From positions 23,676-87,675 of the forward strand of contig NZ_AKZI01000012.1 in NCBI RefSeq assembly GCF_000293785.1: a stretch of 64,000 bases of DNA, read 5' to 3'. The DNA comes from Rhodovulum sp. PH10 (GTDB lineage: Bacteria; Pseudomonadota; Alphaproteobacteria; Rhizobiales; Xanthobacteraceae). Position 1 is the stretch's first letter; every line of letters starts with the position of its first letter. A model generated the notes under the pieces. It was not told where the DNA came from. It did no database searches and worked only from the letters and a program-made list of their open reading frames with translations. The translations under genes were made by a program, and so were the position numbers. Shown here in pieces: positions 26,307-37,559 of the stretch.

Positions 26307-27338
26307 TCAACCCTGCAAGGCGGCGGTGACCGCGGCGTGATCGAAGCCCTTCTCGCCGATCACCACGAGGCGGGAGAGCCGCGGCTCGCCCGCCGCCCAC
26401 GGCCGATCGAACTGGGCGCGCACCCGGCCGCCGACACCCTGCACCAGAAGCCGCATCGGCTTGCCGGCGACCGCGACATGCCCCTTCGCACGCAAGATGC
26501 CGTGGGCGAGCGAGACCGCCTCCAGCGTCTCCACCACGCTCGCCGGGCTCGCCTGCTCGGGCAGCGTCACCACGATGGTCTCGAAGTCGTCGTGGTCGTG
26601 CGCGCCGTGGTCCTCGTGATGCGTTTTCCGCGCGTCGAGGTCGTCCTCGGCGGCGGCGCCGAGCCCGAGCACGATGCGCGGATCGACCCGCCCCTCGCTC
26701 GCCTCGACCACCGGGATTTTCCGGCTCGCCTCGGCCTGCACGGTGTCGAGGGCTTTTTGCAGGGCGGCGGCGTCGATCAGGTCGACCTTGTTGAGGATGA
26801 CGATGTCGGCGCAGGCGACCTGGTCCTCGAACACCTCGCCGAGCGGGGTGTCGTGGTCGATGCTGGTGTCCGCGGCGCGCTGGGCGGCGAGCGCTGCGGG
26901 ATCCGGGGCGAAGCGCCCCTCCGCCACCGCCTCGGCATCGGCCACCGCGATCACCCCGTCGACGGTGATGCGGGTGCGCAGATCCGGCCACTCGAACGCC
27001 TTGAGGAGCGGCTTCGGCAGCGCGAGCCCGGAGGTCTCGATCAAGATGTGGTCGGGCGGCTCGGGGCGCGCCAGCAGCGCCGTCATGGTCGGCACGAACT
27101 CGTCGGCGACGGTGCAGCACAGGCAGCCGTTGGTGAGCTCGACGATCGCGTCCTCCGGGCAGTTCGGGTCGGCGCAGCCCTTGAGGATGTCGCCGTCGAT
27201 GCCGACGTCGCCGAACTCGTTGACCAGCACGGCGAGCTTTCGGCCGTCGGAGTTCTCCATCAGGTGGCGCACGAGGCTGGTCTTTCCGGCGCCGAGAAAG
27301 CCGGTGACGATGGTGACGGGAATTTTTGCGAGCGACAT
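26307..27338 (-). CDS. cobW: CobW-type GTPase, putative cobalt chaperone
   Basis: CobW is a G3E GTPase thought to deliver cobalt for corrin synthesis. The 343-residue product has the P-loop IVTGFLGAGKTSLVRHL, the metal-binding GCLCCTVADE (CxCC), and NKVDLIDA. A histidine-rich stretch (KTHHEDHGAHDHDD, residues about 238-251) is another probable metal site. The C-terminal CobW_C domain follows. It lies 15 bp after the DUF1636 gene and 12 bp before cobN, under the cobalamin riboswitch, which supports cobalt rather than zinc as its metal. Confidence 0.94.
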   Translation of the reverse strand: MSLAKIPVTIVTGFLGAGKTSLVRHLMENSDGRKLAVLVNEFGDVGIDGDILKGCADPNCPEDAIVELTNGCLCCTVADEFVPTMTALLARPEPPDHILIETSGLALPKPLLKAFEWPDLRTRITVDGVIAVADAEAVAEGRFAPDPAALAAQRAADTSIDHDTPLGEVFEDQVACADIVILNKVDLIDAAALQKALDTVQAEASRKIPVVEASEGRVDPRIVLGLGAAAEDDLDARKTHHEDHGAHDHDDFETIVVTLPEQASPASVVETLEAVSLAHGILRAKGHVAVAGKPMRLLVQGVGGRVRAQFDRPWAAGEPRLSRLVVIGEKGFDHAAVTAALQG

Positions 27339-27353
27339 GGCGGCCTCCGGGGG

Positions 27354-27773
27354 TCAGGCGCAGGGGAGCGGCGGCACGCGGGCGGTGAGCCCGCGGCGCA
27401 GCGCGGCCGGGCGGTCGCGCCACGGCACGATGCCGTCCGCGCTTTGCGCGAACAGCCGGGCGACGGTCAGGATGTCGGCGGCCGCCCTCTCGTCGAGGTC
27501 GCCATAGACATAGGTCCAGCGGCCGGGTGCCGCGCAGGCGATCGCGCAGGCGCGGTTGCAGTTGGACAGGCATTCGGCGGGGACGACGCGCAGGTCCGGC
27601 CCGCCGTCCTGTGCCTGGGCGGCGGCGACGGCCTCGTAGAGGCGGCGGCCGGCGCGCGGCGCCTGCGGATCGTCGCCGGCACGGCGGCAGGTCACGCAGA
27701 CGAACAGGGTGGCGGGTGTTTCGGCGGGGGTTTTCGGGCGAGGAGCGGCGCAGGGTTCGGCGGGCGAGGCCAT
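27354..27773 (-). CDS. DUF1636 thioredoxin-like metal-binding protein
   Basis: This 139-residue protein has a CVTCRR motif near residue 30 and a second cysteine cluster, ECLSNCNRACAIAC, in the middle. The pattern resembles the [2Fe-2S] thioredoxin-like ferredoxins. DUF1636 genes are often next to cobW and cobN in proteobacteria; a role in cobalt handling or electron supply is inferred, not shown. It is the first gene after the adenosylcobalamin riboswitch. The ATG at 27773 is the best start although no clear ribosome site precedes it. Confidence 0.78.
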   Translation of the reverse strand: MASPAEPCAAPRPKTPAETPATLFVCVTCRRAGDDPQAPRAGRRLYEAVAAAQAQDGGPDLRVVPAECLSNCNRACAIACAAPGRWTYVYGDLDERAAADILTVARLFAQSADGIVPWRDRPAALRRGLTARVPPLPCA

Positions 27774-27894
27774 GCAGACAGAATCCGTCGACGGACGGGC
27801 GGCCGGAAAAGCTGCCCGTGACGTGCGGCGAGCGGACCTGCACTCCGTTCGGCCGAACCTCCCTCCGGAACACCCCGCCCGGAACGGCGTCCAT

Positions 27895-28095
27895 GCAGGC
27901 GACGGCAGGTCTCCTGGCTCGCGGGTCAAGGCCTACGCCGCCTTCCCAGGTCGCAAGACCCAGTGGCTTCGGCGCAGGCTCGCCGCTCACAGTTGCGGGG
28001 GCAGCTTCGGCTTCACGCGGGTCCGGTCGTGCGACCGGGCCCGACGCGCCCGAAATTCCCTTCTCGTCCCGCCCGAGAGCGGGACACCGTCGGCG
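27895..28095 (-). ncRNA. Adenosylcobalamin (B12) riboswitch
   Basis: Reading the minus strand, the conserved core is clear: GAGAAGGGAA at the 5' side, then GCTGCCCCCGCAACTGTGA, GCCACTGG, GGGAAGGC, and the B12 box AGCCAGGAGACCTGCC at 27904-27919 (matches the consensus throughout). Binding of adenosylcobalamin normally reduces expression of the downstream genes. The box ends about 130 nt before the DUF1636 start, so control probably involves a hairpin in the linker, which contains the palindrome GTTCGGCCGAAC. The switch should control DUF1636, cobW, cobN, cobH, cobI and cobJ. The exact 5' end is approximate. Confidence 0.95.
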
Positions 28096-28125
28096 CCGAA
28101 TCCTTGTGCCGGAAACGCCGGCAAG

Positions 28126-28764
28126 TCAATCGGCGGTGGGCGACGCGGTGCCGGCGGGCGGGGCTGGCGGCAGCGTCGACAGCGTGGTGGTGCCGCTGCC
28201 CGGCGGCTTCATCAGCCGCGACTGGTAGTCGATGCAGGCGGCGGCGAAGCTGTGGCCGTCGGTGACGATCTCCTGCATCAGCGAGAGCGGCGTCGGGCGG
28301 GCGTTCTCCACCTTGCCGATCACCGTGCCGAAGTCGAACGACAGCTCGGCCGCGAACTTGCGGGCGAGCTGCTGCATCCGGTGGTTCTCCGAGAGGCAGC
28401 ACACGTGCAGCCGGGTGACGCCGCGGTTGCGGGCGGCGAGCAGGCAGCGCTCCAAGAGCGCCGAGCCGACGCCGTGGCTCTGCCACGCCTTTTCCACGCT
28501 GAACGCCGCTTCGGCCTCGTCCGGCGACAGCAGCCGGAGGTCGGCCGCGCCGCGCATCACGCCGTCGACGAAAAAGCCGTGAATCACGGTATCGGTACTT
28601 TTCAGCGTGGCCGTGTAGACGCGGATCATCTCGTCCGACACCGCGCCACCGAACCGGCTGCGGCGGCTGTCGGGATCGAGCCGCAGCAGATGGTCACGAT
28701 AGGCGTGCGCCTCGATCGTCCACAGCTTGCGGATCAACCCGCCTTCGACGAAAACTTCCTGCAT
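28126..28764 (-). CDS. GNAT family N-acetyltransferase
   Basis: The 212-residue protein has a GNAT fold: SRFGGAVSDEMIRVYTAT near the N-terminus, VMRGAADLRLL, then the acetyl-CoA-binding V-E-K-A-WQSHGVGSALLERCL (Q-x-x-GVGSALL, residues about 92-108) and a C-terminal LHVCCLSENHRMQQLARKF. The last 25 residues are proline/threonine-rich. The substrate is unknown. Its stop lies about 30 bp upstream of the riboswitch, in the same direction, so it might contribute read-through into the cob leader. There is no sign that it belongs to B12 synthesis. Confidence 0.8.
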   Translation of the reverse strand: MQEVFVEGGLIRKLWTIEAHAYRDHLLRLDPDSRRSRFGGAVSDEMIRVYTATLKSTDTVIHGFFVDGVMRGAADLRLLSPDEAEAAFSVEKAWQSHGVGSALLERCLLAARNRGVTRLHVCCLSENHRMQQLARKFAAELSFDFGTVIGKVENARPTPLSLMQEIVTDGHSFAAACIDYQSRLMKPPGSGTTTLSTLPPAPPAGTASPTAD

Positions 28765-29155
28765 TCCGGGGGTCTCCTGCGTTGGTCGCGCGTCCCCGGG
28801 CGTTTTCCCCGTGCCTTTCCGGCGGGACGACGGCCCGCTCTCGTCGGCTCGTGTGGCGGCGCGTCGCCGCGCCCGCCGGCGCTCATATTGCACTGCAATA
28901 TGGTGATGCCGGGGCACCGAGCGACTCGAAGTATGGCGAGTGTCCGATCGCCGGAATTTGATCCAGCGTAAAAGTCTTGCGACACGACCATCGCTTGTGG
29001 GTATCCCGTATGCCGGGAGGTTCTGCCCGCCGACAGGCACGGGTGGCACGCGAGGTGGCGGCCGGGCCGCGAAGCGCCTTGTCGCGAGGCGCCCTCCGCC
29101 TTTATCACCGAGGCTCGACTTCAGCGCTTCGTCCGCTTGCCCGGAAAGACCCCCT
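28765..29155. other. Intergenic region with a 19-bp palindrome, GNAT / zapE
   Basis: These 391 bases separate divergent genes. The notable element is the palindrome at 28884-28902, an AT-rich island in a G+C-rich region. A zapE-frame extension upstream of 29156 has no conserved sequence and is not called. I see no convincing -35/-10 pair and no RNA gene. Confidence 0.5.
28884..28902. promoter_or_regulatory. Operator-like perfect inverted repeat
   Basis: CATATTGCACTGCAATATG is a perfect inverted repeat: two nine-base arms around a single C. It lies 120 bp upstream of the GNAT gene and 254 bp upstream of zapE. The TTGCA/TGCAA half-sites recall operators of small dimeric regulators such as PhaR, but I cannot assign one. 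Confidence 0.5.
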
Positions 29156-30325
29156 GTGCCCATCACCGACCGATACACGGCGCTCCTCGCCGCCGGCGAG
29201 ATCGAGCGCGACCGCGCCCAGAGCCGGGTCGTGGAACACCTCGCCGACCTGCAGGAACGGCTCGCCACCCAGCGGATGGCGAAGAAGTCGTCGGCGCTCG
29301 GCTGGCTGTTCGCGCCGCGCACCAAGCCGCCGGCGCTGGTGCGGGGGCTCTATGTCCATGGCGAGGTCGGCCGCGGCAAGACCATGCTGATGGACCTGTT
29401 CTTCGCCACCACCCCGGTGGAGCGCAAGCGCCGCGCGCATTTCCACGAGTTCATGGCCGACGTGCACGAGCGGGTGCACGCCTATCGCCAGCGCCTCAAG
29501 GCCGGCGAGTTTGCGGGCCAGGACCCGGTGACGCTGACCGCCGGCGACCTCGCCGCCGAGGCGTGGCTCCTGTGCTTCGACGAGTTCCACGTCACCGACA
29601 TCGCCGACGCGATGATTCTCGGACGCCTGTTCACCCGGCTTTTCGGACTGGGCGTGGTGGTGGTGGCGACCTCCAACGTGGTGCCGGACGAGCTGTACAA
29701 GGATGGTCTGAACCGCGCTTTGTTTCTACCGTTCATCGCGCTGATGAAGGAGCGGATGGAGGTGGTGCGGCTCGAGGCGCGCACCGACTATCGCCGCGAA
29801 AAACTCGCCGGCGTGTCGGTGTGGCACGTGCCGGCGGACGCCAACGCCACGGCCGCGCTCGACGCCGCGTGGCTCGCGCTGACCCATGGGCACGAGGGGC
29901 ATCCGTCCGAGCTCACGATCAAGGGGCGCACCCTCCTGGTGCCGCGCACCTCGATGGGCGTCGCCCGCTTCACGTTCGCCGAGCTGTGCGAGAAGCCGTT
30001 GGGATCGCTCGATTATCTCCGCCTCGCCCACGAGTTCCACACGCTTCTGATCGACCGCATCCCGGTGATGGATCTGGCCGATCGCAACGCCGCCAAGCGG
30101 TTCATCGCGCTGATCGACACGCTGTACGACCACGGCGTGAAGCTGGTCGCCTCGGCCGATGCCGACCCCGAGCACCTCTATCGGGCCACCGAAGGCGTCG
30201 AGGCGCGGGAGTTCGATCGCACCGCCTCGCGGCTGATCGAGATGGCGTCCGAGTCCTATCTCGCCCTGCCGCACGGCCGCCGCACCGGCCCCTCGGGCGA
30301 CACCGCCGGGCTGGTCGAGACCTGA
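29156..30325 (+). CDS. zapE: Cell division protein ZapE (AFG1/LACE1-like ATPase)
   Basis: ZapE is a cytosolic P-loop ATPase; in E. coli it associates with the Z-ring under stress, and its mitochondrial homologue AFG1 assists respiratory-complex quality control. The 389-residue protein has Walker A GLYVHGEVGRGKTMLMDLFF, the FHEFMADVHERVH segment, Walker B WLLCFDEFHVTDIADAMIL, and VVVATSNVVPDELYKDGLNR. The GTG at 29156 (MPITDRYTALLAAGEIERD) begins the conserved protein. It sits directly upstream of mdh, as in many rhizobia. Confidence 0.93.
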   Translation: MPITDRYTALLAAGEIERDRAQSRVVEHLADLQERLATQRMAKKSSALGWLFAPRTKPPALVRGLYVHGEVGRGKTMLMDLFFATTPVERKRRAHFHEFMADVHERVHAYRQRLKAGEFAGQDPVTLTAGDLAAEAWLLCFDEFHVTDIADAMILGRLFTRLFGLGVVVVATSNVVPDELYKDGLNRALFLPFIALMKERMEVVRLEARTDYRREKLAGVSVWHVPADANATAALDAAWLALTHGHEGHPSELTIKGRTLLVPRTSMGVARFTFAELCEKPLGSLDYLRLAHEFHTLLIDRIPVMDLADRNAAKRFIALIDTLYDHGVKLVASADADPEHLYRATEGVEAREFDRTASRLIEMASESYLALPHGRRTGPSGDTAGLVET

Positions 30326-30459
30326 CGCGCGGCCGGTTCCGGCGGTAGGATTTCGTCGTCCGGAAGAAATGAAAAAAAGTTCGGATTCGCGGGAATTCTC
30401 ATAAAGTCGCGGTATTGCGCTGCCGCGTGCGACTTGAACCCCCGTCCGGAACGCGTTAA

Positions 30460-31470
<1,011 letters not shown>

Positions 31471-31680
31471 GTGGCGGCACGCCGGGCCCGGACCAGGACC
31501 GTCGGACTGCGGAGGCCGCGCACGGCGCGGCCGACCCGCGGGGACCGTCCCGGTCGCGCGGCCCGGTCGGCCGAAACGTCGATTGCGGAGGAAACGCCGG
31601 AGCGGGCGTTCGCGGCTCGCCCCGGCTCGAGCGTGGTGTGGGCGCCGTCCGGCTGACCCGGACGTGAGCGAGGGTGTCGC

Positions 31681-32849
<1,169 letters not shown>

Positions 32850-32850
<1 letters not shown>

Positions 32851-33734
32851 TGTCCATCCTGATCGACGCCAACACCAAGGTCATCTGCCAGGGTTTCACC
32901 GGCAAGAACGGCACCTTCCATTCCGAGCAGGCGATCGCCTACGGCACCAAGATGGTCGGCGGCACCTCGCCCGGCAAGGGCGGCGCGACCCATCTCGGCC
33001 TGCCGGTGTTCGACACCGTCGCCGAGGCGAAGGAGAAGACCGGGGCCGACGCCTCGGTGATCTACGTCCCGCCGCCGGGCGCGGCCGACGCGATCTGCGA
33101 GGCGATCGACGCCGAGATCCCGCTGATCGTGTGCATCACCGAGGGCATCCCGGTGCTCGACATGGTGCGCGTCAAGCGGGCGCTCGAGGGCTCCAAGTCG
33201 CGCCTGATCGGGCCGAACTGCCCGGGCGTGATGACGGCCGGCGCGTGCAAGATCGGCATCATGCCGGGCAACATCTTCAAGTCCGGCTCGGTCGGCGTGC
33301 TGTCGCGCTCCGGCACCCTCACCTACGAGGCGGTCTTTCAGACCACCCGCGTCGGCCTCGGCCAGACCACCGCGGTCGGCATCGGCGGCGACCCGGTGAA
33401 GGGCACCGAGTTCATCGACATGCTCGAGAAGTTCCTGGCCGACCCGAAGACCGAGTCGATCATCATGATCGGCGAGATCGGCGGCTCGGCCGAGGAGGAC
33501 GCGGCGCAGTTCGTGATCGACGAGGCCAAGCGCGGCCGCAAGAAGCCGATGGTCGGCTTCATCGCCGGCGTCACCGCGCCGCCCGGCCGTCGCATGGGCC
33601 ACGCCGGTGCGATCATCGCCGGCGGCAAGGGCGACGCCAAGAGCAAGATCGCGGCGATGGAAGCGGCCGGCATAAAGGTGTCGCCGTCGCCGGCCCGGCT
33701 CGGCACCACCCTGCTCGATCTCCTCAAGAAGTGA
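32850..33734 (+). CDS. sucD: Succinyl-CoA synthetase alpha subunit
   Basis: This is the CoA-binding, phosphohistidine-carrying subunit. The 294-residue product has the CoA-binding [21 protein letters not shown], the [20 protein letters not shown] motif, and the active-site histidine in [17 protein letters not shown]. It overlaps sucC by one base and is followed after six bases by a perfect G+C hairpin. sucA comes 744 bp later, with a small protease gene in between. Confidence 0.98.
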
Positions 33735-33740
33735 TCTCAT

Positions 33741-33766
33741 GCGGGCGGCCGTTCGCGGCCGCCCGC
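33741..33766 (+). terminator. Hairpin with UUCG loop after sucD
   Basis: An 11-bp perfect G+C stem (33741-33751 with 33756-33766) closes on a UUCG loop, six bases after the sucD stop. There is no T-run, so it is not a standard intrinsic terminator. It may protect the mRNA 3' end or weaken read-through from sucCD toward sucAB. Confidence 0.5.
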
Positions 33767-33848
33767 GTGCTACGCTGAAGAGGTCCGGGCCGCAGGAGCA
33801 TCACCCTTCGACCGGGACGCCCCTCTCGTCGAATCCGGCGAGGCCGCG

Positions 33849-34286
33849 ATGGGACTGACGACGACGCGCGTGCGGCTCGAGAACGTCCGCCGGCCGGATC
33901 TCGCCCCGGTCGACGCGGAGGCGCTCGCCGACACGGGCGCGCTGCATCTGTGCATCCCCGAGCACGTCTCCCTTCAACTGTCACTCGACGAGTTCGACCG
34001 CCGCGAGGTCACGCTTGCCGACGGCTCGCGCCGCATGGTCTCCTATGTCGGGCCGCTGCTGGTCACGGTCGCCAACCGCAAAGGGCTGGTGGGGGCGATG
34101 GTGCTCGGCACCGAGGTCTTGCTCGGCGCGATCCCGATGGAGGATCTCGACCTCGTGGTGGTGCCGGGCAGCCGGCAGGTCGTGCCCAATCCGAACAATC
34201 CCAACGTCGCCGCCTCGATCGCCAAAGGTGTCCGCCCGGTCCGGCCGTGTGCCTCACGCTTCGCGCACGCCCCCGGCGAGCGGTGA
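33849..34286 (+). CDS. Clan AA (retropepsin-like) aspartic protease
   Basis: The 145-residue protein matches the small bacterial clan AA family: VDAEALADTGALHLCIPEHV contains the DTGA active-site motif (Asp28 by my count), followed by FDRREVTLADGSRRMVSYVGPLLV and the flap-like GAMVLGTEVLLGAIPMEDLDLVVVP. These proteins are about one retropepsin lobe long and are expected to dimerise. Targets are unknown. It lies between sucD and sucA, same strand, 114 bp after sucD; in typical relatives the two TCA gene pairs are neighbours, so it looks like a passenger gene. Confidence 0.75.
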   Translation: MGLTTTRVRLENVRRPDLAPVDAEALADTGALHLCIPEHVSLQLSLDEFDRREVTLADGSRRMVSYVGPLLVTVANRKGLVGAMVLGTEVLLGAIPMEDLDLVVVPGSRQVVPNPNNPNVAASIAKGVRPVRPCASRFAHAPGER

Positions 34287-34314
34287 ACCGCCGTTCGGGT
34301 GCCGCTCCGGGCCG

Positions 34315-34336
34315 TTCCTGAATCGGCGTTCAGGAA
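34315..34336 (+). promoter_or_regulatory. Inverted repeat upstream of sucA
   Basis: TTCCTGAA (34315-34322) and TTCAGGAA (34329-34336) form an 8-bp perfect inverted repeat with a six-base spacer, 141 bp upstream of sucA and 29 bp after the protease gene. It could be an operator or a hairpin at the protease 3' end. About 30 bp further, TTGTGG-N16-TTAAAT is a possible weak promoter for sucAB. Confidence 0.4.
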
Positions 34337-34477
34337 TGCCCGTCGATTCGCGCATGAAGTTATTGTGGCGACGCCGCAAGGCGCTTAAATAGGAGCCGAC
34401 GGCGCCGTCGCCGGCCGTGACGGTCGCTGAAATCCCCCGCTCCCCAGGGGCCCGTCCCCGCTAGTCAGGACCCGTTC

Positions 34478-37426
34478 ATGTCCCGCCAAGACGCGAACGC
34501 CGCCTTCGCCCTCACGTCCTTCCTCTATGGCGGCAACGCCGCCTATATCGAGGACCTCTACGCCCGCTTCGAGACCGACCCCAAGGCGGTCGACGCCGAG
34601 TGGCGGGAGTTCTTCGCCAGCATCAAGGACAATGCGAGGGAGACGACGCCGCTCGGGGCGTCGTGGGCGGAGCCGAACCTGTCGCAGGTGCCCAACGGGG
34701 CGTTCGGGATCTGGGATGGCGAGTCCGCCGAGGCGGCGGTGCGGATCGGCGACCGCATCGGCGAGAAGGCGCATTCCTACGGCGTCGAGGTGTCGGCCGG
34801 CGACGTCCAGCTCGCCACCCGCGACTCTCTGCACGCGCTGATGCTCATCCGCGCCTATCGCATGCGCGGCCACTTGCACGCGAATCTCGATCCGCTCGGC
34901 CTCGAGCCGCCGCAGGACCACGAGGAGCTCGACCCCAAGAGCTACGGCTTCACCGCCGCCGACTACGACCGCCGCATCTTCCTCGACTACGTGCTCGGCC
35001 TGCAGTTCGGCACGCTGCGCCAGATCATCGAGATCCTGAAGCGCACCTACTGCCACACGCTCGGCGTCGAGTTCATGCACATCTCCGACCCCGCCCAGAA
35101 GGCGTGGCTGCAGGAGCGCATCGAGGGGCCGGACAAGGAGATCCACTTCACCCGCGAGGGCAAGCGGGCGATCCTCAACAAGCTGGTCGAGGCGGAAGGC
35201 TTCGAAAAGTTCTGCGACGTCAAGTTCACCGGCACCAAGCGGTTCGGGCTGGACGGCGGCGAGTCGATGATCCCGGCGCTCGAGCAGATCATCAAGCGCG
35301 GCGGCGCGCTCGGCGTGAAGGAGATCGCCATCGGCATGGCGCATCGCGGCCGGCTCAACGTGCTGTCGCAGGTGATGGCCAAGCCGCATCGCGCGATCTT
35401 CCACGAGTTCAAGGGCGGCTCGTTCACCCCCGACGAGGTCGAGGGCTCGGGCGACGTGAAGTACCATCTCGGCGCCTCCTCGGACCGCGAGTTCGACGGC
35501 AACGCCGTGCATCTGTCGCTCACCGCCAACCCGTCGCACCTCGAGATCGTCAATCCGGTGGTGCTCGGCAAGACGCGGGCGAAGCAGGACCAGCACGGCT
35601 GCACCCACGACGACCGCACCTGCGTGCTGCCGCTGTTGATCTCGGGCGACGCCTCGTTCGCCGGCCAGGGCGTGGTGGCGGAGTGCTTCGGCCTGTCGGG
35701 CCTGCGCGGGCACCGCACCGGTGGGTCGATTCACTTCATCGTCAACAACCAGATCGGCTTCACCACCTATCCGCGCTACTCGCGCTCCTCGCCCTATCCG
35801 TCCGACACGGCGAAGATGATCGAGGCGCCGATCTTCCACGCCAACGGCGACGACCCGGAAGCGGTCGTGTTCGCCGCCAAGGTCGCGACCGAATTCCGGC
35901 AAAAATTCCAGAAGCCGGTCGTGGTCGACATGTTCTGCTACCGGCGCTACGGGCACAACGAGGGCGACGAGCCGTCCTTCACCCAGCCGCTGATGTACAA
36001 GCAGATCCGCTCGCACCGGACGACGCTGGAGATCTACGGCCAGAAGCTCGCCGAGGAAGGTGTCGTCACCGAGGGCGAGATCGAGAAGATGAAGGCCGAC
36101 TGGCGCGCCAGGCTCGATGCCGAGTTCGACGCCGCGCACGGCTATCGCTCGAACAAGGCCGACTGGCTCGACGGCCGCTGGGCCGGCATGAAGGTGGCGG
36201 CGCCGAGCGACGACCCGCGCCGCGGCGTCACCGGCGTCGCGGTCGAGGCGCTGAAGGAGATCGGCGACAAGATCACCTCGGTGCCGGCGACCTTCAATCT
36301 CCACCGCACCATCCGTCGCTTCCTCGACACCCGCCGCAACGCGATCCGCTCGGGCGAAGGCATCGACTGGGCGACCGCCGAGGCGCTCGCCTTCTGCACC
36401 CTGCTCGCCGAGGGGCATCCGGTCCGCCTGTCCGGCCAGGACAGCGAGCGCGGCACCTTCTCGCAGCGCCACTCGGTGCTGATCGACCAGGACAACGAGA
36501 ACCGCCACACGCCGTTCAACTACGTGAAGCCCGGCCAGGCCCGCTTCGAGGTGATCAACTCGATGCTGTCCGAGGAGGCGGTGCTCGGCTTCGAGTACGG
36601 CTACTCGCTCGCCGAGCCGAACGCGCTGGCCTTGTGGGAGGCGCAGTTCGGCGACTTCGCCAACGGCGCCCAGGTTGTGATCGACCAGTTCATCTCGTCG
36701 GGCGAGCGCAAGTGGCTGCGCATGTCGGGCCTGGTGCTGCTCCTGCCGCACGGCTACGAGGGCCAGGGGCCGGAGCACTCCTCCGCCCGCCTCGAGCGCT
36801 TCCTGCAGCTGTGCGCCGAGGACAACATGCAGGTCGCCTACTGCACGACGCCGGCGAACTACTTCCACATCCTGCGCCGCCAGCTCAAGCGCGACTTCCG
36901 CAAGCCGCTCGTGTTGATGACGCCGAAAAGCTTGCTGCGCCACAAGCGCGCGGTGTCGCGGCTCGACGACATGGCGGCCGGCACGACGTTCCACCGCCTG
37001 CTGCCGGACGACGCCGAGGGCAAGCGCGGCGATCACGTCCGCCTCGCCTCGGACCGCAAGATCCGCCGCGTCGTGCTGTGCACCGGAAAAGTCTATTACG
37101 ACCTCTACGAGGAGCGCGAGAAGCGCGGCATCGACGACGTCTATCTGATGCGCATCGAGCAGCTCTATCCGTTCCCCACCAAGGCGCTGCTCGGCCGGCT
37201 CGGCCGCTTCAAGAACGCCGAGGTGGTGTGGTGCCAGGAGGAGCCGCGCAACATGGGGGCGTGGTCCTTCGTCGAGCCCTATCTCGAATGGGTCATGAAC
37301 CAGGTCGCCGGCGAGTATCGTCGGCCGCGTTATGCCGGCCGGGCGCCCTCCGCCGCCACCGCGACCGGCCTGATGTCCAAGCATCTCGCCCAGCTCAAGT
37401 CGTTCCTGGACGACGCTCTGGGGTGA
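34478..37426 (+). CDS. sucA: 2-oxoglutarate dehydrogenase E1 component
   Basis: E1 is the thiamine-diphosphate enzyme that decarboxylates 2-oxoglutarate and passes succinyl to the lipoyl group of SucB. The 982-residue product has the N-terminal [21 protein letters not shown] docking segment, the ThDP-binding core [17 protein letters not shown] to [27 protein letters not shown], and the C-terminal transketolase-like region [19 protein letters not shown]. Length is normal for rhizobia. It is followed after 133 bp by sucB. Confidence 0.98.
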   Translation: MSRQDANAAFALTSFLYGGNAAYIEDLYARFETDPKAVDAEWREFFASIKDNARETTPLGASWAEPNLSQVPNGAFGIWDGESAEAAVRIGDRIGEKAHSYGVEVSAGDVQLATRDSLHALMLIRAYRMRGHLHANLDPLGLEPPQDHEELDPKSYGFTAADYDRRIFLDYVLGLQFGTLRQIIEILKRTYCHTLGVEFMHISDPAQKAWLQERIEGPDKEIHFTREGKRAILNKLVEAEGFEKFCDVKFTGTKRFGLDGGESMIPALEQIIKRGGALGVKEIAIGMAHRGRLNVLSQVMAKPHRAIFHEFKGGSFTPDEVEGSGDVKYHLGASSDREFDGNAVHLSLTANPSHLEIVNPVVLGKTRAKQDQHGCTHDDRTCVLPLLISGDASFAGQGVVAECFGLSGLRGHRTGGSIHFIVNNQIGFTTYPRYSRSSPYPSDTAKMIEAPIFHANGDDPEAVVFAAKVATEFRQKFQKPVVVDMFCYRRYGHNEGDEPSFTQPLMYKQIRSHRTTLEIYGQKLAEEGVVTEGEIEKMKADWRARLDAEFDAAHGYRSNKADWLDGRWAGMKVAAPSDDPRRGVTGVAVEALKEIGDKITSVPATFNLHRTIRRFLDTRRNAIRSGEGIDWATAEALAFCTLLAEGHPVRLSGQDSERGTFSQRHSVLIDQDNENRHTPFNYVKPGQARFEVINSMLSEEAVLGFEYGYSLAEPNALALWEAQFGDFANGAQVVIDQFISSGERKWLRMSGLVLLLPHGYEGQGPEHSSARLERFLQLCAEDNMQVAYCTTPANYFHILRRQLKRDFRKPLVLMTPKSLLRHKRAVSRLDDMAAGTTFHRLLPDDAEGKRGDHVRLASDRKIRRVVLCTGKVYYDLYEEREKRGIDDVYLMRIEQLYPFPTKALLGRLGRFKNAEVVWCQEEPRNMGAWSFVEPYLEWVMNQVAGEYRRPRYAGRAPSAATATGLMSKHLAQLKSFLDDALG

Positions 37427-37559
37427 GCATGCGCGCGCCCCGCGCCGTCACTTCGCTGCGCGTGGCCGGCCCGGCTCCGGCGTCCGGCCACGTTTCCTCC
37501 CGACGAACCCCCCACCCTCGCGCCGGCGATCCGCCGCACACCATTCTTGGATGAGGACG

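Noticed and set aside
23715..27821. Open frame of 1368 codons on the plus strand opposite cobN-cobW
   Set aside because: It is exactly antisense to clear cobN and cobW genes, is rich in Arg/Gly/His/Asp, and has no domain. High G+C makes such antisense frames long.
34385..37384. Open frame of 999 codons on the minus strand opposite sucA
   Set aside because: Antisense to the well-conserved sucA gene, with repetitive Leu/Val/Arg/His composition and no motif.
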